A stretch of DNA of 64,000 nucleotides from Ottelia alismoides (GCA_037367405.1 JAZKJV010000685.1:124001-188000); one strand, 5' to 3'. Numbered from the stretch's first letter, positions 10,901-24,335 are shown. Numbers and translations are program-made. The notes: generated by a model from the sequence alone, not told the origin.

Positions 10901-11257
10901 TCAAAGGAATGGCCAACCGAGGATGATTGGAGAGTGGAGCAGAGGTGCAAAGGTATCCATATCAAGGACAATGAAATCCATAGGGAACTGCATCTCCTGG
11001 ATTATTACGATGACGTCCTCTAACATTCCCCTGAGCTGCTTGATGGATCTGTCTGCAAATTGCATAATCATCTTTGTTGACTTGAGTAGTCCTCCTCCAA
11101 ATTCCTTGAGCATGGAAGAAGGCAGTAAATTGATCGACAATCCACTATCAAGGAGTGTATGCTTGAACTCTAGATTGAAGATTTGGCATTGAACAAGTGG
11201 TGCTCCCTTGTCTTTCTGTTTGTGCGGGAGATTGCTGATGGCATTGACCGTAGCCAT
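10901..11257 (-). pseudogene. Retroviral-type aspartic protease of the Athila-like element
   Basis: This protease processes the gag-pol polyprotein. The open block of 118 residues contains LLDSGLSINLLP near residue 35, matching the family's 'LLDLGASVNLLP' active-site loop, with the Asp kept (DSG). Further on are RGMLEDVIV and PIILGWPFL, matching 'GVVEDVLV' and '..LGRPFL' at the end of plant gypsy proteases. This is the best-preserved block of the element and is open throughout, but the flanking gag and linker are broken, so it is not expected to be expressed in the right context. Confidence 0.85.
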
Positions 11258-11599
11258 GGTCAGAATGTGTGTCTCAGGTTTTCTCTGATTACATCTTCTG
11301 TTCGGATGCTTTGTGCTACATGCCTCTTTAATCCTATTTTTACTACATGCATCTACTCCATGGCTTTCAACAATGGCATTTCAAGAATCAGATATTGTAA
11401 AATTTTAACAATCTGAGGATCTAACAAAGTATTTTTCAATTTTTTATATTTTTTGCTTTAGTTGGTTGAGGAAAAGTAATATTTACATCAAAAGAAACTA
11501 TATCTGGTAAAAATATGTCCATATCTTGCTTTACAGGTAGATGGCAAAAAGGTGAAAATCATCTATATGTTGTGGACCAAAAAATGATGCAGACTTGGC

Positions 11600-13680
11600 T
11601 CCTTTGGCTGGTGTTGGATTGGTTATTGCTGCTGCAGTTGGCTTCTCCTTCATTGGCACGGGTTCACCTTGGTTGCAGTTGTCTTTTTTTCTTTTTGAAT
11701 TTTCTTCATTTTTTGTATTTTTGTTGGTGTTGCATCATAAAAAATGTTTCTATCCACCTTGGCTGGATTGGTTGAAGATTTTGCCATCAGATGCTCTTTA
11801 TTTTCCCTTCGCTGAAGCAGACGGCTGGAATGTTCTACCGTTCCTGAGAGTAACAACATTAGATAAAGAAATTTCATTTCTACCTGATTTTAGTGGAACA
11901 CTGCAAACTAGATGCTCCTTAAGATGGAAGTTATTTGGATTTGCTTCGACATGGGTCAGAATGGTAGTTTTTGTGTCCATCAAGTCGTTGAACTTCTGGC
12001 TCATCTCGACCATGTTCTTTATCAGTTGTGCCAAACAATCCAAGGCAGGGAAAACCAGGGCTAACTCAGAAAATTCAGCCTGGTGAGACCACTACTGATG
12101 GTATGAGGGAGGCTGATGTTGGTAACCCTGTGAATACTGAGTAGGAGGAGGAGGAGGAAGAGAAGGGTATTGTTGATAGGGTCGGGAGGAGTATTGGTGA
12201 TGATATTAAGCAGCTGGTTGCTCATACTGATGATGATGGTACCGAACTGTTGCTGGTAGTTGTTCTCCCTCCAGGTGTATCCTTGTTGTAGAGGTTGTTG
12301 GTGATGGGTCGGGTTGGGCTGGTAGTTCCGCCCTCCTTGCTGCTGGAGGAATAGCTAGCTGTCATGGTTTTGGCATTATGGTTGTCCCTGAGGATGGGGC
12401 AATGTTGATCATTGCTCCAGGCACCATTCGCCTCCTGAATGAGTGGAGGAGGTGGGAACATGTAACGAGGTATTGAAGCTGGAACTCAGATGGCCAGTAG
12501 ACGACCATCTGAATCTATGGCTATGGTAACTACGGCTCAGGGGCATGCAAATAATATACTTGCTAGATCGGGGGTTGACTGGGACTCGATTGAGGAGGTT
12601 GTGGATATATGTACTCCTTCTTCTCAGCTGGAGTCTGAGGTGTGGATGTCAATGCATTACAGGAAGTGATGGTGTTCACCAGCAGCTCCAACTTCTTGGT
12701 GATAATATCGAGCTTGTCCCGACCCTTCATGCATTGCTCGATCCTGACGAGATTCTCTAGGTCATGTGACCTCTTCTCAATAATGTCCACTTTGGACATG
12801 TGACTCGCGGTGATGCTGAGGTCGAAGTTGTCGTACTTGTCCACTTCTTGGGTTTCTGCCATGTTTACATTTTTATGGAGGATTTATGGTGGCAGTTGAA
12901 TATGAAAGGAAAGAAATGAGGATAGAGAGACCTCTCCTTTGGCCATATCCTCAAATATCTGCCAAACTATTTCCTCGTCCTTGTTGAAATGAGAACCTCT
13001 ACATGAGACATCAACCAAACGTTGACTGTTTTCTATAAGGCCCCAAATGAAATGCTGGACCAAGATGGTCTTTAATATATAGTGGTGGCGGCACTTCTCA
13101 ATCAGATCACTGAATCTCTCCCAAGTCTCGTGGATGGACTCTTAGGGTCCTCGAGAGAAGCTGGTAATATTTTACCGCATGATTGAGATGATCAGGAGGA
13201 TAATACTTATGTAGGAAGGCTGACTTCAAATCCTCCCAAGTCATCACCACCTTCCCCAAATGGTTAATCCAATAGAGTGCTTTGCCCTATATGTTGAAGG
13301 GTAAGGTGGTCATCTTAACTGCGCCTAACGAGATGTTGGGGTAGTGAGTGGTGCTACAGATACGGCCAAACTATTGTAGATGAATATAAGGATCCTCATT
13401 AGAATTCCCATGAAAGTTGGGGAGGAGCGAAAGGAGTTGAGGCTTCAGTTCAAAGTGTTCGTGGATCGGTGGGATTTGGGTCCACTCAATAATATAGTCG
13501 GCCCTTATGTTGTAAGTATGCTTCAGAGTGGTCATGGGATGACCTCTCCTTCCTTCTCCCTTGCCTTCACGAGATCCATCTACAGAGTGATTATCGTCGT
13601 CATCACCATGGAGATTGGCATCACCTCCTCCTTGGTTTCCTCCTCTTCCTTCTGACCTTCTCCTCAAGTCATTAAGCATT
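11600..13680 (-). pseudogene. Athila-like gag region (broken)
   Basis: Gag forms the capsid-like particle. At the 5' side (13,679-13,371) FELKPQLLSLLPNFHG followed by 'NEDPYIHL' is the classical plant gag start ('FELKP....Q...F.G...EDP..HL'). In shifted frames after it come ALYWINHL and a TWEDLKSAFLHKYYPP stretch (about 13,270-13,190), the 'AK.WL..L....W..L...FL.KYFP' core of retrotransposon gag. Downstream the sequence is Gln/Pro/Ser-rich (12,500-12,050), then comes an LKSGRN/VTLRNGRTFQ stretch (11,905-11,820) like the 'TLRSGK' end of Athila gag, and a Lys-rich tail to about 11,650. Several stops and frame changes make it non-functional. Small plus-strand ORFs here are shadows. Confidence 0.8.
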
Positions 13681-14200
13681 TCCTAAAAGGTGACTTGGTT
13701 CAACGCTTGGTCAGATATTTGTTGCTGAGAGGCTAGAAGCTTATTATTAACCTCATTCTAATTTATGCCATACTCTGTATTTTGCTCTATGCTGGGGAGC
13801 TGCAGTCCCTTTTCTCTGTCTGTGGAAGCCATCTCTGATTTGGACTATGAAGAAATGGGCTCCATATCAGGGTCAAGATCTGCGATAGGAAATATATCAG
13901 TCTGCATGCAGGCACCAAATGAAGAGGATAATTCAGAACTAGGGTCAATTCTGAATCTTATTAGGGATGGAGAGGCGTACAAGGTAAAATCAATCTCCAT
14001 CCAAAAGGAGTAGAACTCGGGAAGAGAGTTTTCGCGGTTTGTGGGAGTAAGAAGAAGCAAGGAGTCCTGAGGGTGGTTCAAGGAGTCTAAACGATGTACC
14101 TGGGAATCACCTCGAATTATTGGAGATGTCGAACTCAAGGAGTTAATGTGGGCGTCGACGGAGTCCCCGACCAAACCATCCTGGAGTCGACATCTTAAAG
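13681..14200 (-). other. Leader / gag N-terminal region of the Athila-like element
   Basis: Upstream (minus strand) of the recognisable gag. An open frame, 14,174-13,845 (109 residues), rich in Ser, Leu and Asp, has no family resemblance that I recognise. A primer-binding site and 5' LTR would be expected further out, above about 14,200, but none is found there: the adjoining sequence is a plus-oriented element end. Confidence 0.45.
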
Positions 14201-14209
14201 GGAAAGAAG

Positions 14210-14548
14210 ATCGATGTGGATGAATGATATGGTGATGAGCAATAAATAAATGGAATGTAAAATAGTATAAGGCTCACGATGAGCTAGGATGATGGATCTA
14301 CATTTCATCATCTCTATTCATTTATTTTAGCTTAAAATCCCTTATAAATCACATGTATATATTACTAAATCCATATTCTTACTAACTTGCATCTGTGTGT
14401 AAATATTGTACATTTATTACTATTTAGCCTAAAATAAATAAATAAAGAAATAAAGGATAAATAAATAAAAGAAAAGATTGTATATATGCAATAGATACAG
14501 GCCGATCCGAACCTCGAGAGAAGGTTAAGACTTGACCTGATCAACTAA
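14210..14548 (+). other. 3' internal end of a second, plus-oriented Athila-type element
   Basis: This AT-rich stretch aligns, with gaps, to the reverse complement of 4950-5110: shared blocks include 'actaaat.cat', 'atttag/atgcc.aaaataaa', 'caataaag/aataaag' and 'aaaagaaa'. It therefore represents the part just upstream of the polypurine tract, in opposite orientation to the gag-pol body. No ORF is present. Confidence 0.55.
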
Positions 14549-14565
14549 GAATAAAGTAGGGGGAG
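14549..14565 (+). promoter_or_regulatory. Polypurine tract, plus-oriented
   Basis: 'gaataaagtagggggaga' directly before the LTR start 'tagggtc'. It matches the minus-strand tract at 4927-4945 at nearly every base. Confidence 0.65.
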
Positions 14566-17500
14566 ATAGGGTCTTTAATCAAAAAATTTTGTAAATATTT
14601 TTCATTCTTTTTTTTTGAATTTATTCTATGTACATTTGTATAAACTTACATTATTTTATTTGTCCATAAATAGACCACTAATTAAATAATTTTCTAAATA
14701 AAAGTTGTAAATAAAAATACTTTCTAAATAATAAAAATAATTGCAAAATAAAATAATGTACATAATAAAAGTGCCCCCAATCGAAAAAACTGTAAAGCGA
14801 TAATTGAAAGACCAATTCCGGCTACATATGAACATTGAATCAAACTCACTTCCATCATATTCTAAATTGAATTATCTTTAAAATGGCAGTGGTTTTCATA
14901 ATTTTTGTAGTGGTTTGAAAGACAGTTTTCTGGGGTGGTTTTGCAATTTTACAATTTATTTATCCATATTTATGTTTATACATAATGTATTTTTAAATAA
15001 TTGTAAATATTTTTTAATAATTATTTAAAATAATAATAATAATAAATTTAAAACATAAAATGACATAATTTCATTATTTAACTATGTGTATAATGAACCA
15101 TATGTATATATTATATGTATATAATTAATTTCCTTAAATAACCACTACTAAAAAATTAAATAATTAACATTTATTATTTAAATTAATAAAACGAAAAAAA
15201 TAATTTATTTATTTATTTATTTAACTATGTAATTAATATACCATATGTATATAATTAAATTAATACCTTAATTAACCCACCATTAAGGTGGCTCATTAAG
15301 TTATTGGTATTTATTATTATTTTAATTATTATAATTTGAAAATTATTTTATTTATTAATTTAATTTCACCATTAACATCTTTCCTTTTTTCCTCTCCATT
15401 AATTCAATTTTTGAAATTTATTATTATTATTATTATTATTATGTATTTGGCTCCTCTTCCCTCATTTCCACTTGATCAGTCCTTTGGGAGAGGAGCATAT
15501 GCTTCAAGAGCAACCTTGTGGTAGAAAGGTGCCTAGCCTTCGAGCTATCCGGTGACAGTGAGTCGGCCTTCATTGAGGCCATCACGGCATTCATCAGCTC
15601 CCACGATGAGATCCACACCCCTTTATTTCTTGAACTTTCATTTAGATATTTTAGGTTTAATTTTAGTTCTTATTTCATGGTCATTTTTTTAGATCCCTAA
15701 TCATAGTTAATCGTTGCTAATCATTGTTCGAAATGATTTGATCCATCTCCGAACCGATCCGATCATCTAATCATCTTCATAACCTCTACATTTTTGTTCT
15801 ACCTCATGCAACCACGCACCTCCGACCATGCACGGGCCGGAAATTTGGATACATTCGTCCACCTCCCCAGATCGCATCCACTCACATTTTCCGTGTTTAA
15901 TTTTTTTGTGGACTGAGTCATCGTGCTCGAGTCGTTATATTTGTATTTTATTTATTGTAGGTATAGGAATTTCAAAAAAAAGATCAATTGATGTTCTTAA
16001 AAAATAAGAAAAAAAATATTTATTTTTAGGTGACACCACTTCCGTCTCCTGAAGTGATCCCCACATAGAGCTCCTCTGCCTAGAGCTCGTTGTCATCTTG
16101 CACCTTCACTGAGCATCGTCGCCCTAGCCGCCTGATCCGCCTTTGCCACCACCAACCTCTGATGGCCTCCTACGCTGACCCCGACGATTGTTGACCCCTG
16201 CTCCAACGCAGAACACCACTTGTGAGCCTGTTGCTCGCGGACAAGAGCTCCGCCACCCCCGCAGAGAAGAAGCACATCCACCGAAGATCGGAGGGCATGT
16301 GTCGCCCCATCTTGCACAGAGCTCCTCTGCCCTGAGCTCGTTTTCCTCCAGATCCATTGAAGGCGTGTGTTGCCCATCCCACAGTCAACCGTTGGTTGTG
16401 CCCACCTCGCGGAGCCCCCTCGTCCGCCATCACTGCCTCATCGAGCTCAGTCGTCGTCGATCCCGCGTAGCCAGTACACCGCACCACCCGGAGCCCCCTC
16501 GTCCGCTGACCGGTGCCCCTCTGCTCTTGAGAACCTGCAAAGAAGAACCATCACTCTGCTCAATCATCTTCAACCGCCGCTCGCAATCTTGGGCGAGAAG
16601 AAGAAAGGAGTGGCAACCCCTCCCCCCTTTACTTCAACTTTGGAAAGAAGGAACGAACAGAAGCCCGTGTAAAAATGCTAGGCATTAATTTTTTGGGTAA
16701 ATTACATTAAAGTCCCAAAGTCCTCAAATTCGCAAAGAAGCCCCCACTAGAGCCTGACCGCAAGCATTGCATGCTTTTCACTGGGTAAATTGTGATTTAC
16801 ACCATGCATTTCTTTCTTGTTACATTCTCAAGCAAAAACAAAAAATGCATCACTCCATGTATTCGGAACTTGAATGCATGTTTTTATCATTAAAAGAAAT
16901 ATTTTTCATGCTCAATAAATTCTGTTATGCTTCTGATCGGTGCCTCTTCATAGTGTAAAAATTTCATTGTAATTTATTTCCATTTTCTATTATTAAAAAA
17001 ACATAGCATTTTTTACTGTTTGAAATTAGAAATACATAAAAATTCAAATATTGCGTCAAAAGTTCTAAAAACTAGAATAGTTTTATTTTGTATATTTTAT
17101 TTCCTTGTGGAAATTTCACGCATATTTATTTTTAAAACCCAAAAAAAATATAAAATATCAAAATTCTGATAAAAATCATAGAAAATTGTAGAAAAATCCA
17201 AAAATTGTGATTTCACTTTCTTCTTGTAGATAATTTGTTGTAGTTTCTAGGAAAAATAAATTCAGTAATCTTTTCATTAATATTTTTAAATTGAAAAATA
17301 GTCATGTATGTTCACTATTTATTTTTTCTATTGTTTTTATTCATTTTAAAAATCATAAAAAATCAAAAAATCATCCAAAAATCACTAAAAACAATAAAAA
17401 TATATTGAAACACAAAAATATTTTCTTTAGGCATTTTTTATCTTTTTTATCATTTTTGAAAAATCCAAAAAAGTTACATTTCTTTCATGTATAAATTTGC

Positions 17501-17880
17501 TTTAAAAATTTCATTATTGTGGAAATTAAAAAATTGAAAAATTAAAAACCTATAAAAAATAAAAACCAGAAAATAAAAAAATTTTAAAAAAATAAGAATG
17601 TAAAACTCTCACAAAAACTAAGATAGTTAGCATTTGAATTCTCCCTTTCTATTAATTGATTTTTCGATTATTATAGTAACCCTCAGGATTTGTAGCCTCC
17701 CTGAGTTCGATCCTGATGTTATACAGGTTAGTTAAATAGCAATTTTCTCTTGCTACATTTTTGTAATTAATTTAGTTTGAGAAGCAAATAATTTTTTTAT
17801 TGAGGGATTATTTGGGTTACGATGACATAACATTTATTCAATAATTCAAAACCCTAAAAATCTCGTCCAACACAGGGCCA
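14566..17880 (+). mobile_element. Athila-type LTR, plus-oriented
   Basis: Large non-coding block with an AT-rich U3 beginning (14,566-15,450) that aligns with the start of the minus LTR at 4926 ('aaaagttgtaaataaaaata', '..tggttttcat.attttt'). A GC-rich core follows (about 15,450-16,680), then 'aaagtcccaaagtcctcaaattcgc' near 16,710 and a long A/T tract. Near 17,690 'ccctgagttcgatcctgatg' resembles the U5 motif of the other LTRs. The end near 17,880 is approximate. Overlapping ORFs on both strands at 16,093-16,688 come from the GC-rich core and are not credible genes. A short (tta)n microsatellite lies at about 15,418-15,441. Confidence 0.55.
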
Positions 17881-20800
17881 GAGGAACGATGAAAAGGAGA
17901 AATAACAAAAATATGTAAATATGCGGGACTTTTATCTTTGGACCTAATTCTAAATCAAACAAACATCAAGCAAAATTAGGTTCACCAACTCAAAGCCATA
18001 AGAGTTCGACTATTTTTATCTTTTCAATTTTAGAGTTGTTATTCATGCAAAAATCGTCACGAGTCCTTATCAACTAGCTCTAGAGGAGAGCGTGTACTTC
18101 CAGGAAAGTATCATCGTACTTTTTCCTCCTCCTTTGTATCATGTGATTTGTACTTTTTAAGGTCCTCAATACTAGTCTTGGGGGGTTACTTAGCCAAAGA
18201 AAAGAGAGAGGAAGCCAATAGATGAAACCACTACTTCCCTCGCAAGCGAGGTACTCGGACACAAGACGGTGAGACAGACACCCTTGTGAGGGTGTGGTCA
18301 ATGCTCAATACTTCGGATCAAGTCAGATGCTCTACACAAAGCGAGAGCACTATCGTTGACAAGACCCTACATAAAAGCACCAATACTTCGCCACTCCCAG
18401 GTTATAGTTGAAGCAGCCACAGATCAGGTTTTTGGCTCTATTACTTAAGGGTTGTGCCTCACTCTGTCTGGAGTGTACCTGAATACAATGAGGGCTTTGT
18501 GAACCCCAACCAATAATGTTCATTACGACTTTTAATTAGGTTAGAGTTCGATTATCAGTCCCCTTGTTTTAATTTTTATTTCTATTTTTTAGTTTTTTTC
18601 AATGCAAAGCGCCTAACAATTTTTTTTGTAATTTCTTTAATCCTAGGTACTCAAAATCAGAGGGAGAAATCAACAAAGAGATGTAAGGAGGATCAAAGAT
18701 GGAAATCTCACCCATGATCCTAAATGATGAATGCTCAGTTAGAAGACTTACATCGCTTCCCAACTCTCTACATGCGGGATGCAAGACAAAAATTTATAAA
18801 CCTAATCTATATGCACGATATGCAAATGAAGGAAATTGCCCTAAACATGAATTTCTATTAAACATGAAGGACCAAATGCTAATTATTCAAAAATTGGACC
18901 CAAATGTCTGATCTTGGAGAATCTTTGATGCCTGCCACAACGGGTACTGCAAGGGTTGTGTAGAGTCTATCGTGATGCTCAGTTACAAGTGCAAGAAATC
19001 AGCAATTAAATTTAACTAAGTCCAAACATAGATACTATAGGTACATACTTCTATTAAGTGTTTGGACCTAATTTACCAAGCAGGCAATCCTAAAATGCTA
19101 AGCGCTCATTCCACAAAATATATGAAAATAAAGCAAAAAGCACAAAACGCATAAAACAAAGAAAATAAAGGCGAAGAAAATGCGGAAAACACGGTGAGCC
19201 CCCAATTGTATGAACACTCAATAAAATAGGCTCGAATGTCCAGTGTCCAATCCACAGGTTACAAATTATAATGGAAATAAAAATGGCACTCTCTCCCCAA
19301 AAATAAAAGAAGAATGTGCTATGCTAAAAGCCTATCTTTCTCTCTTTCTGTCTCCAAGTGGTCCACAAGAGGAAGGATCACTCTCCTTGTAGCTCAGGTG
19401 CTCCAACCACCTAAGCGGTCGCCTTCTCCTCGAGGTCCCTCGCAAGAAAAATAGAAGAGAAGGGATTAGCATAAATAAACAATTATGGCAAATAAAGGAA
19501 AAACAAAGCAAGAAAACTAATGAATAATAAATATACATAAACTCTATCCTACGCGTTGCTGCCCGACAACGGTGGCATTTGTTGAATCGAGAATTATTCT
19601 TTGAAGAGAGCGATGTCGCTTGAGGAAGATAATGTTTTATAAAAAGAGTTAGATACTGAGGAACCTATACCTTTTCTTGAGGATATTCAGTCATTTGAGT
19701 GCCGCCTTTCTTGTAAGTTAGATTTATCTCTTGTGTCCAATTTTTCTCTTCTAAGGAAAACCCAGAAGTCCATTGCGGGATCTAAGGGTTGGATTTGTCT
19801 TCCCTCTATTTTGGAGAATTTTAGAGCTTCCCATGTGAATATGGATAATACATTTGAAGAAGAATGGCATCATTATGAGAGATTCATTTTTCAAGTTGAT
19901 GATGATCTTTCATATTCCGATTCTGAGGTTTGTTCTGCGAGGAGAAAACAAGTTAAGCATAAGGCAACATGTGATTTTAAACCCCGAAGATTCAAGATTG
20001 ATATTTGAGAGTCTGAAGTTTGTTGTGTTGTGTGGGTATTCTTATAATTTTTTTCAGTGTCCTTTGTGTCCTGTTGTTGTCTGTAAGGGTACATGTTCTC
20101 TAACTCTTGTAATAAAATCTTGTTCAAAAAACTTTATAAATAATTAACATATTGATTAGTGTTTTCCCTGACACTTTCACTTTGCACTCAAGGCTTATTG
20201 AGTTCTTTAACACTCGGTTAATGAGGTCCAGAGACTCGGAGTTAACATGTCCTAATCATTAGGGTCTTAGACTTAAAAATTCAAACTTCTCTAGTCAGAA
20301 AGATTTGTGTGCTATATTGCATGATTACTCTCTTCCTTAAAGAATATGACTATCACTTACTTGCACGATTGCATTCATGATTGAGATGAGTTGAGGTTTC
20401 ACTTAAGGAACTGGGATTTGAGATTCAAGTTTGGACCTGATTCTATGATACTCAAGGATTGGATATGATTAATGAGGGATTCATTAAACTTGAGTGTCAA
20501 CATGTTAGCCGGTATGGGACATGATTCTCATACTAATCTCTTGACCAAAACATAAGTGCTAGGGTGTGTAAACTATTAAATTAATTTTTCGATCAATGTG
20601 TGCCAATCCATGGTAAAAGCAGTGGAGCTAGTCAAAAAATGTTGATGAAAAGAAAATCTCAAAGCAATACAAAGTTACATCATATGAGCTTACACCAAAG
20701 GCGAGCGCTCCCAACCTTTAAGTGTCTAGTTGGACCAAATCATTAGGATTTTATGAACCGGGATAGTATCTCAAAAAGGGCTCTGCATCGTAAGTGATAC

Positions 20801-21395
20801 AAGTATGGGTGCAATTATATTAGATACTTAAAGAAGACATAACCTGATGTACTCCCAGAAAAATAAGTACAGACGACTCAATCTCTTTTGATGGACAAAG
20901 TGATTAGCAACAAAAATAAATTATGTTGGGTTAATAAGGCACTTGAGAGATACCTTGTTTCAATGAGAGGGAGAAAAGAAATGACACAATTTCGATACCT
21001 CTATTTTCTAGATTATCATCCACACTTCGAAGTCTGACAAACTAAAGAGACGATGGATTGAAGCAAGACTAGATTTAACCCTAGTATTGAGGATTGGGTC
21101 TTTAGGAATATCTCTGGTACTAGAACTTTGGGTGACATTTCGACTCTACTCTCGTGAATGCAATCAACATATTAAAGTCATACCTCTTACATATATGTAT
21201 ACATCGAGAGTCTGATAATTAGAGGAGTTTAATTCCTTTTGATTAAGATCAAGTTGAGCGTAGAGTCTTAGGACCTCTAAAACCAAATATTCTGGTTTTC
21301 TTAAGCCTTGTCTCTTCACAAGCACATGTCGGGGAATTCACTGATTAATCTAACTTTCTAATTGATTCTTTATTTATTAGCTCGAGGACGAGCTT
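17881..21395 (+). other. Internal region of a plus-oriented LTR element, no recognisable gag-pol
   Basis: About 3.5 kb leading up to a polypurine tract and LTR. I see no protease, RT, RNase H or integrase motif on either strand. The most coherent open frame is 19,733-20,008 (91 residues, ending DDDLSYSDSEVCSARRKQVKHK), an acidic-then-basic segment without a family I can name. A possible upstream part in another frame (19,600-19,730) is also Glu/Asp-rich. Either this is a non-autonomous element or the coding part has been lost. Confidence 0.45.
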
Positions 21396-21412
21396 AGCTT
21401 GAGTATAGGGGG
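21396..21412 (+). promoter_or_regulatory. Polypurine tract before LTR at 21,413
   Basis: 'agcttgagtataggggg' sits directly before TGATGAATTCC. The preceding 'ctcgaggacgag' is the usual plant gypsy context ('GGACGAG...TTAAG..TGGGGG'). Confidence 0.75.
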
Positions 21413-23870
21413 TGATGAATTCCAGATTCATCTATGTTATTCTATATTATTATCTCTCTTTCTTAAGAAAGCCAATAAAAATAATTTGGTGTTGTGAATA
21501 AATACCAATTACTATTGTACATTATTTACCCTATTATTGTTTTATAAGTTTTTTGTATTAATTATTTATTACAAATCCAATAATAATTAGAATAAAATTG
21601 TATATAATTAATTTAACATAATTTATAAAATAAAATCCATAACAATAAAAAGAAATTAAAAATAAGTAATTTAATCCATTAAATTACGTACAAAAATATT
21701 TTGCATATATAGATTATTTATTTTCTCTTTGATTTCAACATGAAAGTTGTAGATCTCGATGAGACAACTTTTATGTTGAACATTTTTTCCAATTCTTTTT
21801 CCTTTTATTTTTTTTCTTATTGTTTTTTTTATTTCTCTACATTCTTATTGGGCCATGTGGTGCCAACTAGATGCACTACGTAGCCCCGCCTCTTCACGCC
21901 ATCGTGCCTTGCTATGGGTCGTTGGATCATCAGATCCAATGGCTGAGAGTTGTCATCAACCTCCAACTCCTCATCCCAACTGACGCATCTCTTCACGCTT
22001 GTTCCCCTTCTCTAGTTTTACCCGTCAACCTCTGACAACCACCTTCAAACCCTCATCGTCTATCTCTTCCCTAATCTTCAACCACCCTCGTCCAACCTCC
22101 GGACACCTTTTCCTCCTCACATGTTTCTTCCAATCGACAGTTGAAACTATCCTCTACCTTTCTGCTGGCCACTAAACATAACCACCACTTCTGAGAGCTT
22201 CCCCTAGCCACACTAATCCCCAGTGACAATGAGAGAGAGCGCGTGAGCAACGACTGAGGAAGCTTGATAGTGAGATCCTTGGTCATCGGTGACCAAGTCG
22301 CATCACGTCCAATTGGCTGCTTGAGCTCAGATCTTGTAGCCTCATGATCTGACGCGACGACTTGAAGCATAAGCCTCACTCCGAGGTTGTTTTCCACCTT
22401 CATCTTCTTCATTTCATCTCAGGTAAGAACTCTGAGTCTTGTTTACTTTGTATTTCCTTATTTTATACTTAGTGTTTCTTTGTATCTATCACACATCTAA
22501 ATCTTATAATCGACTCGGTGTTTCTCCACCATTCACAAGTGCATTCTAGTGGACCTCCTCCATTTCTACATCTTTGTGATCATTCAATCCATTCCTCCAT
22601 CTTTCACAAAAGAAGGACTCGCATAGGGATTAGTCCTTACGTATAAACCGGCCCTTCATTCCATCGCCTGAATATCCCAGAAGATTTGTAGAATCATGGG
22701 ATTTGTTTCTCTAACTTTTGTAGGTGGAATGGAGCCTTGAACGATCAGAATATCTGACAAGATCCGATCTCGACCATATTCGTCGGAGTCACTACCTCGG
22801 GAAGTCCTTCTAGCACGAGTCTGATTCATCTGTACACCTTCTTCTCCTTCATCATGATTCCAGGAAGGTTTGCGGCCTTCAGAATAGTGGAGATGCTCGA
22901 AGGAGGAGAATGAGTCTTCTCGGAGCTCCGCAGAGCCTCTGTCACCCATGGAGGAAGGGGAAGAACAAGCGTAGCAGGAGCCGTTAGATCTGATCTCCCA
23001 GATCAGTCCGACGGTCAACAATAGACCCAAACCTCTACTCAGGGTAATGGTTCAGCCCTACGGCTTGGACTACCGAGCCTAAGCTGAACGACCAGAGGAC
23101 GCCACATGTACCTGATCAGTCGCTCGAGCCACAGTCTGACCACGTGCAACGCCCACGCTTGTGGAGAAATTGGAACTAACCCCAAGAACTCACCATATTT
23201 GCAGATAAGTCCTCATGCTTTGGAAAACTTTGCAAAACTACCTCAGGTTTATGTAATTGCATTTCTGTCCAGTTTAGACTTATTGGTAATAAACAAAACA
23301 TGCTTATTTTCATTTATGGCCCTATACTGTTTAGTCAATAACTTGTGAATCTTAAATCTGATTTGAATGAAAATGGTGTCAGTGGAAAGCGTGTTTCATG
23401 CTCTTCAATTAAGTGCATTTAAATCACAATTTTGATCTATATTTCACACATTGAATTATAAGAGTATTAATTATGTTCTATTCAACATTTATATTGAATT
23501 AAAATGAATTACGCATAGGTTGAATTAGCTCTGCTTAACACTGAGTTATCATCAATTAATTTAATTTAAATCACAAGTATTTATTTTATTTAATCACGAG
23601 CATAATTTTGTGTTGTTTGTCTTTATGAGTACAGTATATTATTGTCTTTCATTTTAAATAAAGACATAAAAATGATCGGAAAAATTGTACTCTTTTTGTG
23701 TGCATTTGCATTGTTCTTACCCTACCTAAAAATCACTTAATTAATTAATTAGCATCTAAATATGATTGAATAATTGCTTATATTCTTGTGCTCGACCCTG
23801 GACTTACCTAGGTATAAATTAAAGCCCTGACCTCTTAATGGAGATTTTCTCACGATTCTGTTGATTTTCA
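21413..23870 (+). mobile_element. LTR (gypsy, plus-oriented), 2.46 kb
   Basis: Begins TGATGAATTCC after the polypurine tract and probably ends '...ttgattttca' at 23,870. It contains an AT-rich U3 with the conserved hairpin at 21,734-21,780, a GC-rich core (about 21,850-23,180), 'tttgcagataagtcctcatg' near 23,200, and the U5 motif 'ctcgaccctggacttacctagg' near 23,791. No second copy in direct orientation is seen, so this is an orphan 3' LTR or one whose partner has diverged. ORFs at 22,071-22,412 and 22,656-23,030 (minus) lie in the GC-rich core and match nothing I know. Confidence 0.65.
21734..21780. repeat. Conserved LTR hairpin, copy 1
   Basis: Arms 'ttcaacatgaaagttgt' (21,734-21,750) and 'acaacttttatgttgaa' (21,764-21,780) pair over 17 bp with one mismatch around the 13-nt loop agatctcgatgag. 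Confidence 0.85.
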
Positions 23871-24335
23871 TTTGGCATGTGCTCCAATGAGAGCATTTTA
23901 TCATTGCCTTTTGATGATTCATCAGATGTGATGACAAGAAGATTTTTTATCACTCGTGCTCAACTTCTGCAATATCAGTTATGCCCCTCTTTTTTGGAAT
24001 ATTTGTTGTGTCTCTATATTCATACGAAATTCACAGTTGTATCCTTTTGCATTATCAGTTATGCCCTACTTTACGTTAATGTAAGGACAAAACTGTAAAT
24101 TTTGTAAGAAGGTAGGGATATAACTGTTATCGCAAAAAGAGAGTTGATACTTATATTGCAGAAGATAAGAAGGGTACAAGTGATAAAAAATGATGATAAC
24201 AAAAACTGGAGATACTATGACTAGTACCACAACAATATCCAATTAATCACTTCAATGGGCACAATATATCTAGAAGTCCCATGTGCTCGAAATATCGAGA
24301 TAAGAAAGCCACCCTTGTAAAAATGGAGTCAATTA
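23871..24335. other. Unassigned AT-rich DNA
   Basis: Flanking DNA between an LTR end and the GGGCC-rich element. 'atatcagttatgccct' occurs twice (near 23,973 and 24,053), within a local duplication. No gene is seen. Confidence 0.5.

Noticed and set aside
15418..15441. (tta)n run
   Set aside because: An ordinary microsatellite in AT-rich LTR sequence; noted only in the LTR entry.
16093..16688. Four overlapping ORFs on both strands in GC-rich DNA
   Set aside because: They overlap each other on opposite strands and lie in the GC-rich core of an LTR. No domain is recognisable.
22071..23030. ORFs of 113 and 124 residues, minus strand
   Set aside because: They lie in the GC-rich core of the LTR 21,413-23,870. 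They have no conserved motif and no splice context.
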